64,000 nucleotides of DNA from Actinacidiphila fildesensis (GCF_042652185.1 NZ_JBHSIX010000007.1); one strand, 5' to 3'; counted from the stretch's first letter, positions 48,838 to 57,785 are shown. Numbers and translations: made by a program. Notes: generated by a model not told the origin, from the letters alone.

Positions 48838-49863
48838 ATGCGTATCGGAGTCCTCACCGCAGGCGGCGACTGCCCCGGCCTCAACGCCGTGATCCGATCG
48901 GTCGTGCACCGCGCGCTCACCGGGCACGGCGACGAGGTCATCGGCTTCGAGGACGGCTTCGTCGGGCTGCTCGAAGGCCGCTACCGCCCGCTCGGCCTCA
49001 ACTCGGTCAGCGGCATCCTGGCCCGCGGCGGCACCATCCTCGGCTCCGCGCGCCTGGAGCGCGGCCGGCTGCGCGAGGCCGCGGACAACGCCGAGGAGCT
49101 GTGCCGCCAGTACGGCATCGACGCCCTCATCCCGATCGGCGGCGAAGGCACCCTGACCGCCGCCAAGATGCTGTCGGACGCCGGAATGCCGGTCGTCGGC
49201 GTGCCGAAGACCATCGACAACGACATCTCGGCCACCGACCGCACCTTCGGCTTCGACACCGCCGTCATGGTCGCCACCGAGGCCATCGACCGTTTGAAGA
49301 CCACCGCCGAATCGCACCAGCGCGTCATGGTCGTCGAGGTCATGGGCCGGCACGCCGGCTGGATCGCCCTGGAGTCCGGTATGGCGGGCGGCGCGCACGG
49401 CATCTGCATCCCGGAGCGGCCGTTCGACCCCGCCGACCTGGTCGCGATGGTCGAGGAGCGCTTCGCCCGCGGCAAGAGGTTCGCCGTCATCTGCGTGGCC
49501 GAGGGCGCCCACCCCGCCGAGGGCACCATGGACTACGGCGTCGGCGAGGTCGACAAGTTCGGGCACGAGCGGTTCGCCGGCATCGGCACCCGGCTCGCCG
49601 TCGAACTGGAGGAGCGCCTCGGCAAGGAGGCGCGTCCCGTCATCCTCGGCCACGTGCAGCGCGGGGGCGTCCCGACCGCCTACGACCGGGTGCTGGCCAA
49701 CCGCTTCGGCTGGCACGCCGTCGAAGGCGTCCACAAGGGCGCCTTCGGGCACATGACCGCGCTGCGCGGCACCCAGATCGAGATGGTGCCGCTCGCGGAC
49801 GCGGTGGTGGAGCTGAAGCGGGTCCCGGACGAGCGGATGGACGAGGCCGAGTCGGTGTTCTGA
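48838..49863 (+). CDS. pfkA: 6-phosphofructokinase, ATP type, 341 aa
   Basis: Phosphorylates fructose 6-phosphate. N-terminal GVLTAGGDCPGLNA and the block PIGGEGTLTAAKML are visible. Residue 104 is Gly (GGEGT), the state expected for ATP as donor, whereas PPi-dependent enzymes carry Asp. PKTIDNDI (residues about 123-130), VMVVEVMGRHAGWIA and LGHVQRGG follow. Length is normal for the group found in actinobacteria. GAGACC then about 5 nt precede the ATG. It is 38 bp downstream of the lactate dehydrogenase gene, so both are probably one unit. Confidence 0.95.
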   Translation: MRIGVLTAGGDCPGLNAVIRSVVHRALTGHGDEVIGFEDGFVGLLEGRYRPLGLNSVSGILARGGTILGSARLERGRLREAADNAEELCRQYGIDALIPIGGEGTLTAAKMLSDAGMPVVGVPKTIDNDISATDRTFGFDTAVMVATEAIDRLKTTAESHQRVMVVEVMGRHAGWIALESGMAGGAHGICIPERPFDPADLVAMVEERFARGKRFAVICVAEGAHPAEGTMDYGVGEVDKFGHERFAGIGTRLAVELEERLGKEARPVILGHVQRGGVPTAYDRVLANRFGWHAVEGVHKGAFGHMTALRGTQIEMVPLADAVVELKRVPDERMDEAESVF

Positions 49864-49924
49864 CCCGGCCGTTCCCTGGCCGCTTCGCCGGGACCGCTTC
49901 CAGGGCCCGTTCCAGGGCGGTGGT

Positions 49925-50848
49925 TCAGCCGATGGTGAGGACGATCTTCCCGGTGTGGTGGCCGTGCTCGCTGGCGCGGTGCGCCTCGGCGGCGTCCGTC
50001 AGCGGGTACGTGCGGGCGATGCTCACCTGCAGCGAACCCTCCGCGTGCAGGGCCAGCGCACCGGCCAGCGCCCCCTCGGTGCGGTCCTGGCCGGGGCCGC
50101 CGCTGGAGAAGCGCACCTGGTGGGCGGGGGCGTGCATCGCGTCGGCGATGGTCACCACCCGCTCCGGGCCGCCGGCCAGCTCCACCGAGACGCCCAGCAC
50201 GTCCCGGCCCGCCGCGTCCAGGACGGCGTCGACGGGGCCGCCGGACACGGCGCGGACCCGCTCGGCCAGGCCGTCGCCGTATGTCACGGGAACGGCGCCC
50301 AGCGAGCGCAGGTACTCGTGGTTCGCCTCGCTCGCCGTGCCGATGACCCGGACGCCGCGGGCCACCGCGAACTGCACGGCCAGCGTGCCGACGCCGCCGG
50401 CCGCGGCGTGGATCAGCAGGGTCTCGCCCGCTTTCACGTCCAGCAGTTCCAGGGTGCGCCAGGCGGTCTCGGCGGCGACGGGCAGCGCCGCGGCCTCGGC
50501 CCAGGACAGCGAGGCGGGCTTGACCGCCAGCCGGCCGGCGTCGACCACCAGCTGCTCGGCGTAGGCGCCGGCGACCGGGCCGAAGACCTCGTCGCCGACC
50601 GCCAGGCCGGTGACGCCCTCGCCGACCGCCTCCACGGTGCCGGACGCCTCCAGACCGGGTACGTGCGGCAGTTCCACCGGGAAGACGGCGGAGACCGCGC
50701 CGCTGCGGATCTTGCAGTCGAGCGGGTTCACGCCGGCGGCGTGCACGGTCAGCCGCACCTGGCCCGGTCCGGGAGCGGGCACCTCGATGTCGGTGGGCTG
50801 CAGGACGTCGGCGTCGCCGTACGCCGCGAACGCAATGGCCTTCGTCAT
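49925..50848 (-). CDS. NADP-dependent quinone-oxidoreductase-like protein (MDR family), 307 aa
   Basis: Zinc-free medium-chain dehydrogenase/reductase of the QOR type. The N-terminal catalytic part includes VTVHAAGVNPLDCKIRSG, VPGLEASGTVEAVGEG and AVGDEVFGP. The NADPH motif is AAAGGVGTLAVQFA (residues about 150-163). No structural zinc cysteine cluster. Short length supports zeta-crystallin/QOR-like family. It is monocistronic and convergent with pfkA. Substrate unknown. Confidence 0.9.
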   Translation of the reverse strand: MTKAIAFAAYGDADVLQPTDIEVPAPGPGQVRLTVHAAGVNPLDCKIRSGAVSAVFPVELPHVPGLEASGTVEAVGEGVTGLAVGDEVFGPVAGAYAEQLVVDAGRLAVKPASLSWAEAAALPVAAETAWRTLELLDVKAGETLLIHAAAGGVGTLAVQFAVARGVRVIGTASEANHEYLRSLGAVPVTYGDGLAERVRAVSGGPVDAVLDAAGRDVLGVSVELAGGPERVVTIADAMHAPAHQVRFSSGGPGQDRTEGALAGALALHAEGSLQVSIARTYPLTDAAEAHRASEHGHHTGKIVLTIG

Positions 50849-50951
50849 GGGAACGCACTCCTCAAAGTGGTGGACAGCACCGAACCGTTCCGGCCCGGCC
50901 TCGTCGTGGTGTTCACAGCCTGGCCCGCGCGTCCCGGAAACCCGCCCCGCC

Positions 50952-50977
50952 TTTCGGACAGTCCCAGCTGTCCGAAA
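50952..50977. repeat. 10-bp perfect inverted repeat
   Basis: TTTCGGACAG and CTGTCCGAAA with a 6-bp spacer, about 100 bp upstream of the oxidoreductase start. It could be an operator or the terminator of a lost gene. Confidence 0.45.
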
Positions 50978-51125
50978 AGCCAGGCCGTAGCCGCAGCGCG
51001 CCCAGTTCCGTTGACGCTATGGAATCCAGCGGCTGGAACGAACCGGAACACGCTCTGACCGTGGCCCTGGAAGTCGTCCAGGCCCCGCTCGGCCAGACCC
51101 TGCCGACCCACATCTCGTACGGGGA

Positions 51126-51317
51126 CACCGCAACCGGGCCATCGCCGAGGACCTGCACATCAGCGAGTCCACGGTGAAGTTCCACGTCGCGAACATCCTG
51201 AACAAACTCGATGTCGACACCCGCGGCGAGGCCGCGGCGCTGGCCCGTTCCGGGGGGACATTGCGGCGGCTTGAGGGGCGATTCACCAGAAGTACCCCGA
51301 ACGGACCATGTACTTGA
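51126..51317 (+). pseudogene. LuxR-type helix-turn-helix remnant
   Basis: An open stretch of 63 codons reads NRAIAEDLHISESTVKFHV then ANILNKLDVDTRGEAAALAR, the C-terminal half of a GerE/LuxR DNA-binding domain. The upstream helices, the receiver or sensor part and any start codon are absent, so it is a fragment of a lost response regulator. The last about 20 residues diverge from the family. Confidence 0.8.
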
Positions 51318-51376
51318 TCCGGTGGGCACCGGCGGTGCAGTCTGATCCATCCGACGACGGCGGCGGATGAGGGAAG

Positions 51377-51859
51377 GTGCCCCGCGTGGCGACGACAGCG
51401 GACGAGGCGCCCGGCTACGGCTCCGGTCACGGCGCGGGCGACTGGCGGTGGACGCTGTTCTGCTGCCTGGCGGCCGCGGGTCTGCTCGGCGGCGCGCTGG
51501 GCGGCACTCTCTTCGAACTCACCGAGTACGGGCAGTACACCTATCTCGCCCTCGGGCCGATCGTCGGTGGCGCGCTCGGAGCGGTCTCGGGCGGTCTGGC
51601 CGGCGGGCTGCTGGTCTGTCTGCCGCCGCGCTGGGCGTTCGCCCCGGGGACGGCGCCGTCCTCCGCCGCCGCGGTGGTGGTCCTGCTGGAGCTGGGCACC
51701 GTCGACGCGTTCACCTCCGAGGGCGCCGTCGAGCAGTTCTTCTCCGGCGGCCCCGGGCTGCCGATGCTGCTCGTCCCGGCGCTGGCCGCGGCCGGTGTCG
51801 CGCACGTGGTGGCGCGCGGCTGCCGGCGGTTCGGCGGGGCGTTCTCCGGCAGCGCATGA
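51377..51859 (+). CDS. Small integral membrane protein, 160 aa
   Basis: Hypothetical membrane protein, not recognised. Four hydrophobic segments are visible near residues 27-47 (FCCLAAAGLLGGALGGTLF), 55-80 (YLALGPIVGGALGAVSGGLAGGLLVCL), 92-110 and 125-145. A short basic C-terminus ends RRFGGAFSGSA. Start GTG 51377 or GTG 51386. It stands alone between remnants and the chitinase gene. No motif suggests function. Confidence 0.65.
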   Translation: MPRVATTADEAPGYGSGHGAGDWRWTLFCCLAAAGLLGGALGGTLFELTEYGQYTYLALGPIVGGALGAVSGGLAGGLLVCLPPRWAFAPGTAPSSAAAVVVLLELGTVDAFTSEGAVEQFFSGGPGLPMLLVPALAAAGVAHVVARGCRRFGGAFSGSA

Positions 51860-51938
51860 CCGCGCCCCGGGCGACAGCTCGGGGCTGCGGGCCGGGGCGC
51901 GGAATCCATCCGTGCGACAGGTGCGGTGTCAGCCGGTC

Positions 51939-52967
51939 TCAGCCGGTGTAGACCGCGAGCGCCTTGGTGAAGTCCCAGTTGTTCTGGCTGATTCCGCTGC
52001 AGGCGTCCGCGTCGGTGCCGGAACCGCACTTGCGGTCGCGGTTGACGGACCAGAAGCTGACGCGGGCCAGGTGGTGGCTGGTCGCGTAGGAGACCATCGA
52101 CTTGAAGTTGGCGAGGGTGACCTTCTCGCCGGCGCTGTCGGTGATGCCGTTCATCGAGGAGAAGCCGACCTTGCGGTAGGCCGCGTCCGAGGAGAGCCCG
52201 TAAGCGCTGGCGACGGCGTTCTTCAGACCGTCGACCGCGGACTTGGTGGTGGCCGCCATGTCGACGGCGCCCTGGTCGTAGTCGAACGGCATGACCGCCC
52301 AGCCGTCCGCGTTCAGCCCGGCTGCGGCGCCCTTCTTGATCAGGTCCTTGCCGTTGGAGTCGGGCCCCGTGGGGGTGGTTCCGAAGGTGATGTACACCTT
52401 CACGTCGCTGTTGTTGGTCTTGATGATCTTCAGGGCGTCCACGGTGCGCTTGCGGACCGTGGAGTTCTCGACCGCCGAAGCCTCGATGTCGATGTCGATG
52501 GACTTCAGCTTGTAGGCGGTGATCGCCTTCTGGTACGCGCCGGCCAGTGCGGAGGCCGAGGTGCACTTCTCTTCGAGCTTGTTGCCGCTCCAGCCGCCGA
52601 AGGAGACGGTGACATCGCCGCCCGCGTTGCGGATCGCGTTGATCGTCGACGCGTCGGTGCCTCCGGTGAGCGCGCGGCTCCCGTCCCACTTGGGATTACA
52701 GCCGCCGTCGGAGAGCATGAAGGCCATCGTGAACTGCTTGATGCCGGTGGCCGACATGACGGACGTCGCGGACGGCGGGGTGCCCCAGCCGAGGTACAGG
52801 TACGGGGCCGCGATGCCGCTGGGGAGAGCGGCGGCGGCCTGCGGGGCGGCCTTCGCGGCGGTGGGGGTGGTGGCCTGGGCGGTCGCGCCGAGCGCGGACG
52901 CCGCGGCGAGCCCTACGGTCGCGGCCAGCGCGATGCGGCCGCGGCGGGAGTGCGGGAAGACGAGCAT
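51939..52967 (-). CDS. Secreted GH18 chitinase-like protein, 342 aa
   Basis: Exported glycosidase of family 18. A signal peptide covers residues about 1-32 (RRGRIALAATVGLAAASALGATAQA). The catalytic segment is LKSIDIDIEAS; the family pattern DXXDXDXE is kept except that the first Asp is Lys, and the acid Glu is present. Blocks APYLYLGWGTPPSATSV and FTMAFMLSDGGCNPKWDG are typical of chitinases such as those of Streptomyces with no substrate-binding module. Activity is likely but not proven. A perfect 15-bp inverted repeat lies upstream. Confidence 0.85.
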   Translation of the reverse strand: MLVFPHSRRGRIALAATVGLAAASALGATAQATTPTAAKAAPQAAAALPSGIAAPYLYLGWGTPPSATSVMSATGIKQFTMAFMLSDGGCNPKWDGSRALTGGTDASTINAIRNAGGDVTVSFGGWSGNKLEEKCTSASALAGAYQKAITAYKLKSIDIDIEASAVENSTVRKRTVDALKIIKTNNSDVKVYITFGTTPTGPDSNGKDLIKKGAAAGLNADGWAVMPFDYDQGAVDMAATTKSAVDGLKNAVASAYGLSSDAAYRKVGFSSMNGITDSAGEKVTLANFKSMVSYATSHHLARVSFWSVNRDRKCGSGTDADACSGISQNNWDFTKALAVYTG

Positions 52968-53056
52968 GGGGGAGAACTCCTAGCGTGTACGGGAGTTGGC
53001 TCTGGGAATGCTGCGTGAACGCTAGTGGTCCTGCATGCCTGCGACAAGAGATTGGT

Positions 53057-53071
53057 TAGGAAAGTTTCCTA
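53057..53071. promoter_or_regulatory. Perfect 15-bp inverted repeat upstream of GH18 gene
   Basis: TAGGAAA-G-TTTCCTA, with a GT on the left side (GTTAGG), lies 89 bp upstream of the chitinase start. Such motifs occur upstream of secreted-glycosidase genes in Streptomyces to my recollection; a ROK or other sugar-responsive repressor is likely. Confidence 0.6.
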
Positions 53072-53093
53072 TTGCCATGGGAAGAAGAGCCGT

Positions 53094-53843
53094 TCAGCCG
53101 CCGGTACGGCCGTCCCGGCCGGGCCCCGCGGACCAGCGGTAGCTGAGCTCCGGCCGCCCCACCTGCCCGTACTGCGGGCTGCGCACCGCGCGCCCGGTGT
53201 CCACCAGATGTTCCAGATAGCGCCGGGCGGTGATCCGCGAGACACCGACGGCCGCGGCCGCCGCGTTCGCCGAGATCCCGCTCACCGCCTCGCGCAGCGC
53301 TGCCGTGACCGCCTCCAGCGTCGGGGCGCTGAGCCCCTTCGGCAGCACCGGTGACTCCGGGCTGCGCAGCGACGCCAGCGCCCGGTCCACCTCGTCCTGC
53401 CCCGAGGCCTCGCCCCCGGCCAGCTCACGGCGGAACCGGGCCCACCGGTCGAGGCGGTCGCGCAGGGTGGGGAACGTGAACGGCTTGAGCAGGTACTGCA
53501 CGACGCCGGCGGACACCGCCTGCCGCACCACCCCGAGGTCGCGGGCGGACGTCACCGCGATGACGTCGGCGGTGTGACCGGCCGCCCGCATCGCCTGGAC
53601 GACCTGCAGACCGTGCCCGTCCGGCAGATGGAGGTCGAGCAGCACCAGGTCCACCGGGTGCTGGCGGAAGAAGCGGAGCGCGTCCCCGCCGGAGTGCACC
53701 GTGCCGACGACCGTGAAGCCGGCCACCCGCTCGACATACAGCCCGTGCGCCGCGGCGGCGATCGGATCGTCCTCGACCACCAGGACCCGGCTGGTGCCGG
53801 GGCTGTGCACGGTCTTCTGTCCGGTGTGCGCGATGTCGCTCAT
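53094..53843 (-). CDS. DcuR/CitB-type response regulator, 249 aa
   Basis: Response regulator of the CitB/DctR group. Receiver domain with phospho-Asp in VLLDLHLPDG (residue about 65) and Lys in LLKPFTFPT. A helical linker precedes a C-terminal helix-turn-helix (SANAAAAAVGVSRITARRYLEHLVDTGRAV), typical of this group. Overlaps the kinase gene by 4 bp. Next to dctA, it probably activates dicarboxylate uptake. Confidence 0.92.
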   Translation of the reverse strand: MSDIAHTGQKTVHSPGTSRVLVVEDDPIAAAAHGLYVERVAGFTVVGTVHSGGDALRFFRQHPVDLVLLDLHLPDGHGLQVVQAMRAAGHTADVIAVTSARDLGVVRQAVSAGVVQYLLKPFTFPTLRDRLDRWARFRRELAGGEASGQDEVDRALASLRSPESPVLPKGLSAPTLEAVTAALREAVSGISANAAAAAVGVSRITARRYLEHLVDTGRAVRSPQYGQVGRPELSYRWSAGPGRDGRTGG

Positions 53844-55462
53844 GTCCGTGCCTCCCGCTGCAGCGGCATGCGGACGGTGAACACCGCACCGCCCCGGTCG
53901 TCCTGCCCCAACTCGACCGTGCCGCCGCCGCGCCGTGCGGCCTGCTCGACCAGGGCCAGGCCGAGCCCGCGCCCCTCGCTCTTCGTCGTCCAGCCGCGCT
54001 GGAACACCTCGCGCAGCACCTGGGGGTCCACACCGCGCCCGGTGTCGGTGACCTTCAGCAGCAATTCGTTCCCTTCGGTCCGCGCGGTGACCGCGACCTT
54101 CGGCCGGCCGGTGCCCTCGACAGCGGCGTCCAGGGCATTGTCGACAAGATTGCCCAGGATTGTCACGAGGTCGCGCGCCGCGAATCCGTCGGGCAGGACG
54201 CCGTCGTCGATCCGGCTGTCCTCGGTGACGGTCAGCTCGACCCCGCGCTCGTTGGCCTCGGCCGCCTTGCCCAGCAGCAGCGCGGCGAGCACCGGTTCAC
54301 CGACGGCGCCGACGACCTGGTCGGTGAGGGCCTGCGCCAGCTCCAGTTCAGCGGTGGCGAAGTCCACCGCCTCGTCCGCGCGGCCCAGTTCGATCAGCGA
54401 GACCACGGTGTGCAGCCGGTTGGAGGCCTCGTGCGCCTGGGAGCGCAGCGCCTCGGCGAAGCCCCGCACCGAGTCCAGCTCGCCGGTCAGCACCTGCAGA
54501 TCGGTGTGGTCCCGCAGGGTGACGACGGTGCCCCGGCGCTCCCCGCCGAGCACCGGTGAGGTGTTGACGACCACGACCCGCTCGGCGGTGAGATGCACCT
54601 CGTCGACGCGGGGCTCGGCCGCGAGCAGCGCGCCGGTGAGCGACGCGGGCAGCCCGAGGCCGTCCACGTAGCCGCCGACGACCTCGCCGGTGAGACCGAG
54701 CAGTTCGCGGGCCGCGTCGTTGCAGAGCAGCACCCGGCGGTCGGCGCCGAGCAGGATCAGCCCCTCGCGCACCGCGTGCAGGGTCGCCTGGTGGTAGTCG
54801 TACATCCGGCTCAGTTCGGTGGCGGCCATGCCGTGCGTGTGGCGGCGCAGCCGGGCGTTGGCGAGGTACGTGCCGAGGCCGCCGATCGCGAGCGCGGCGG
54901 CCGCGACGGCGATCAGTACGGTCAGCTGGCCGCGCACCTCGTGGCTGATCGCGTCCACCTTGATGCCGACGCTGACCAGCGCGATGACCCGGCCGCCGGG
55001 CCCGTCGCGCACCGGTGCCACGACCCGCACCGACGGGCCGAGCGTGCCGGTGTACGTCTCGGTGAAGGTCTCGCCGCGCAGGGCCCGCGCGGTGTGGCCG
55101 AGGAACGGCTCGCCGATCCGCTGCGGGTCGGGGTGGGTCCAGCGGATGCCGTCAGGCGCCATGATCGTCACGAAGTCCACGCCGGCGTCGGCGACCACCC
55201 GCTGCGCGTACGGCTGGAGCACCGTGCTCGGATCGGTGCCGGGCGCCGCGAGGGCGGCCTGCCGGACGGTGGGGGAGTCGGCGATCGACGCGGCCGCCGC
55301 CCGCACCCGGCCGTCCGCCCCGTCCTCGGCCCGGCTGTGCGCCTGGACGTAGGCCAGCACCGCGCACCCCGCGACGACGACGGCCACGATCACCACCTGC
55401 ATGGCGAACAGCTGGCCGGCGAGGCTGCGGGGACGCGAGGGAGCGCGCCGGATCATCGGCAT
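53840..55462 (-). CDS. DcuS/CitA-type sensor histidine kinase, 540 aa
   Basis: Membrane kinase sensing C4-dicarboxylates or citrate. Two transmembrane segments flank an extracytoplasmic PAS domain (near residues 22-45 and 175-200). A cytoplasmic PAS follows (about 210-320), then a SpoOB-type histidine region with His in RSQAHEASNRLHTVVSLIELG and the ATPase domain (GNLVDNALDAAV, DTGRGVDPQVL). Gene order kinase-regulator, divergent from dctA, with the Crp-like site between them, supports dicarboxylate control. Confidence 0.92.
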   Translation of the reverse strand: MPMIRRAPSRPRSLAGQLFAMQVVIVAVVVAGCAVLAYVQAHSRAEDGADGRVRAAAASIADSPTVRQAALAAPGTDPSTVLQPYAQRVVADAGVDFVTIMAPDGIRWTHPDPQRIGEPFLGHTARALRGETFTETYTGTLGPSVRVVAPVRDGPGGRVIALVSVGIKVDAISHEVRGQLTVLIAVAAAALAIGGLGTYLANARLRRHTHGMAATELSRMYDYHQATLHAVREGLILLGADRRVLLCNDAARELLGLTGEVVGGYVDGLGLPASLTGALLAAEPRVDEVHLTAERVVVVNTSPVLGGERRGTVVTLRDHTDLQVLTGELDSVRGFAEALRSQAHEASNRLHTVVSLIELGRADEAVDFATAELELAQALTDQVVGAVGEPVLAALLLGKAAEANERGVELTVTEDSRIDDGVLPDGFAARDLVTILGNLVDNALDAAVEGTGRPKVAVTARTEGNELLLKVTDTGRGVDPQVLREVFQRGWTTKSEGRGLGLALVEQAARRGGGTVELGQDDRGGAVFTVRMPLQREART

Positions 55463-55506
55463 GCCCCACAGTCTGCACGCCCTACCGAGAACTCAATGAA
55501 CGCAAA

Positions 55507-55522
55507 CGTGACCCCGGTCACG
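55507..55522. promoter_or_regulatory. Crp-type inverted repeat upstream of dctA
   Basis: CGTGACC and GGTCACG with a 2-bp spacer form a perfect inverted repeat. It contains GTG-ACCCCG-GTCAC, which fits the Streptomyces Crp pattern GTG-N6-GNCAC. It sits 46 bp upstream of dctA and 44 bp from the kinase start, so carbon-source control of both is plausible. Confidence 0.55.
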
Positions 55523-55568
55523 CGGCCGCGCATAGTCACCGAAGTTACCGAGACCTCGGGAGGCAGAC

Positions 55569-55610
55569 GTGACGACGCAGAGCCGCGACGTGACCACGCA
55601 GAGCCGCAAG
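55569..55610. repeat. 21-bp tandem duplication at the dctA start
   Basis: GTGACGACGCAGAGCCGC is followed at 55590 by GTGACCACGCAGAGCCGC, a two-copy tandem duplication (21-bp period) that encodes TTQSR twice and supplies two GTG starts. Confidence 0.75.
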
Positions 55611-56969
55611 AAGGACCGTACGCACTATCTGTATCTGGCAGTGATCGCGGCGGTCGTCGCCGGGATCGTGCTGGGACTGGCCGCACCCGGTGTGGCCAAG
55701 GAGTTCAAGCCGCTGGGCACCGGCTTCGTGAACCTGATCAAGATGATGATCTCGCCGATCATCTTCTGCACGATCGTGCTCGGCATCGGATCGGTGCGCA
55801 AGGCCGCCAAGGTCGGCGCCGTGGGCGGGCTCGCGCTCGGCTACTTCATGGTGATGTCGACGGTGGCGCTCGCCATCGGCCTGGTGGTCGGCAATGTGCT
55901 GCACCCGGGCAGCAGCCTGCACCTGACCACGGCGGCGAAGGCGGCCGGGCACAAGCAGGCGGCCGGCAGCGAGGGGACCGTCGACTTCCTGCTCGGCATC
56001 ATCCCCAAGACGATGGTGTCGTCCTTCACCGAGGGCCAGGTGCTGCAGACGCTGCTGGTCGCGCTCCTGGTCGGCTTCGCCGTTCAGGCGCTCGGAAAGG
56101 CCGGGGAGCCGGTGCTGCGGGGCGTCGGGCATATCCAGCGGCTCGTCTTCCGGGTGCTGTCGATGATCATGTGGGCGGCGCCGGTGGGCGCGTTCGGCGC
56201 CATGGCGGCGGTGGTCGGCGAGACCGGCACGGGCGCGCTGAAGTCGCTGGCCGTGATCATGATCGGCTTCTATGTCACCTGCGCGATCTTCGTGGTCGTG
56301 ATCCTCGGCACCCTGCTGCGGCTGGTCGCCGGTGTGAACCTCTTCCACCTGCTGAAGTACCTCGGCCGCGAGTTCCTGCTGATCCTGTCGACCTCGTCGT
56401 CCGAATCGGCCCTGCCGCGGCTGATCGCCAAGATGGAGCACCTGGGCGTCAGCCGCCCGGTGGTCGGTATCACCGTGCCGACCGGCTACTCGTTCAACCT
56501 CGACGGCACCGCCATCTATCTGACGATGTCCTCGCTGTTCATCGCCGAGGCGATGGGCGACCCGCTGTCGGTCGGCCAGCAGATCTCCCTGCTGCTCTTC
56601 ATGATCATCGCCTCGAAGGGCGCGGCCGGTGTCACCGGCGCCGGCATCGCCACCCTGGCGGGCGGCCTGCAGTCGCACCAGCCCGCCCTGGTCGACGGGG
56701 TCGGCCTCATCATCGGCATCGACCGCTTCATGAGCGAGGCCCGCGCCCTGACCAACTTCGCGGGCAACGCCGTCGCGACGGTCCTCGTCGGCACCTGGAC
56801 CAAGGAGTTCGACAAGGACCGCGCCGTCCGGGTCTTCGCCGGGGAACTGCCCTTCGACGAGTCCACCCTGGTGGACGACCACGCCGAGGCGGCCCCGAAG
56901 GTCGACACAGCGGAGACGGCCGACACGATGCCGGCCCCCAGGGACCACGAAACCGTGAAGGCCGGTTAG
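55569..56969 (+). CDS. dctA: C4-dicarboxylate:cation symporter DctA, 466 aa
   Basis: Imports succinate, fumarate and malate with cations; the family is DAACS. Eight or so membrane helices with re-entrant loops; signature blocks are SPIIFCTIVLGIG, STSSSESALPRLIAKM (about residues 275-290), and GYSFNLDGTAIYLTMSSLFIAEAMG. GTG at 55569 is followed by a 21-bp near-duplicate, so GTG 55590 could also start. The last about 30 residues are acidic. Controlled by the adjacent two-component pair. Confidence 0.94.
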   Translation: MTTQSRDVTTQSRKKDRTHYLYLAVIAAVVAGIVLGLAAPGVAKEFKPLGTGFVNLIKMMISPIIFCTIVLGIGSVRKAAKVGAVGGLALGYFMVMSTVALAIGLVVGNVLHPGSSLHLTTAAKAAGHKQAAGSEGTVDFLLGIIPKTMVSSFTEGQVLQTLLVALLVGFAVQALGKAGEPVLRGVGHIQRLVFRVLSMIMWAAPVGAFGAMAAVVGETGTGALKSLAVIMIGFYVTCAIFVVVILGTLLRLVAGVNLFHLLKYLGREFLLILSTSSSESALPRLIAKMEHLGVSRPVVGITVPTGYSFNLDGTAIYLTMSSLFIAEAMGDPLSVGQQISLLLFMIIASKGAAGVTGAGIATLAGGLQSHQPALVDGVGLIIGIDRFMSEARALTNFAGNAVATVLVGTWTKEFDKDRAVRVFAGELPFDESTLVDDHAEAAPKVDTAETADTMPAPRDHETVKAG

Positions 56970-56986
56970 CGGTTCGCGCAGGGCGG

Positions 56987-57718
56987 TCAGGGGTTCTGCA
57001 GGCCGGCCCAGAAGCGTTCGCTGACGGTGTCCAGGAAGGCCCGGCCGCCCGCGCCGCCCGACGCGGGTACGTCGTTGCCCCAGTTGAGGGTCGCGACCAT
57101 CACGGACTGGTACTCCGAGTGCATGCCGCGCAGCACCGGTTCGATCCGGTGCCGGGGCAGCGGCACCAGGGCCGTGACGGGTTTGACGTACGCCTGCCAG
57201 CGGGTCGCCACGGCTTCCCGCAGCAGTGCGTCCAGCCGCTTGTCGCCGCCGGTGACCGTCAGGAGTTCCGGCAGCGACAGGCCGAGCACGTCGGCCAGTG
57301 CCGCGGTCTGCCGCTCGTTGCCGGTCCAGCGGCCCTGGACCTCCATGCGTTCGTAGTCGGAGATCGGCATGCCGACCGCCCGCGCCAGGTCGGAAGGGGC
57401 GATACCGCGGGCCCAGCGGTGTTCCAGCAGGGTGGTCGGCGTGCTCATGAGATCGGACGGGTCGCACCACAGGGCGCCGGCCAGAGCGGGCAGCTCGGAG
57501 GCGCGCGGCACGAGTTCACCGCGCTCCCAGGCGGCGATGGTCTCGGGCCGTACGGGGGTGCCGTAGGAGGTCCACATGGCATGGGCGATGTGGGAGTGGT
57601 TCATCCCGAGCTGGGCACGCAGCCGTCTGATCGCCGATGCGTCGAACGGCAGCCGGGGCGGATCAGAAGAGGGTCGGTGCACGGGGTCAGCGTAGGGGTG
57701 CCGGTGCCGCGTCCCCAT
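56987..57718 (-). CDS. XRE-type helix-turn-helix regulator, 243 aa
   Basis: Regulator with two HTH-like parts: residues about 28-75 (ALRAQLGMNHSHIAHAMWTSYGTPVRPETIAAWERGE-like) and about 90-140 (GIAPSDLARAVGMPISDYERMEVQGRWTGNERQTAALADVLG). The C-terminal region (LREAVATRWQAYVKPVTALVPLPRHRIEPVLRGM) is uncharacterised. The start ATG at 57718 (MGTRHRHPYAD) is preferred to an in-frame ATG 12 bp upstream. Sits just downstream of glgB on the same strand, so it may regulate the GlgE-pathway cluster, but no operator was tested. Confidence 0.85.
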   Translation of the reverse strand: MGTRHRHPYADPVHRPSSDPPRLPFDASAIRRLRAQLGMNHSHIAHAMWTSYGTPVRPETIAAWERGELVPRASELPALAGALWCDPSDLMSTPTTLLEHRWARGIAPSDLARAVGMPISDYERMEVQGRWTGNERQTAALADVLGLSLPELLTVTGGDKRLDALLREAVATRWQAYVKPVTALVPLPRHRIEPVLRGMHSEYQSVMVATLNWGNDVPASGGAGGRAFLDTVSERFWAGLQNP

Positions 57719-57785
57719 GGTGCGGACCACCGAACCGGGGCGCGTGAATACGCCACCGGTTCGGAGGAACGTACGAGTGCGGAGG

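Larger units (their letters stand above)
50849..51376. other. 528-bp region with gene remnants
   Basis: No intact gene was found. It contains a 10-bp perfect inverted repeat (TTTCGGACAG/CTGTCCGAAA, 50952-50977), a small open frame at 51019, and the LuxR remnant described next. Probably a decay zone. Confidence 0.5.

Noticed and set aside
51019..51180. Small open frame MESSGWNEPEHALTVALEV of about 50 codons
   Set aside because: It overlaps the LuxR remnant in another frame, has no ribosome site, and no family was recognised.
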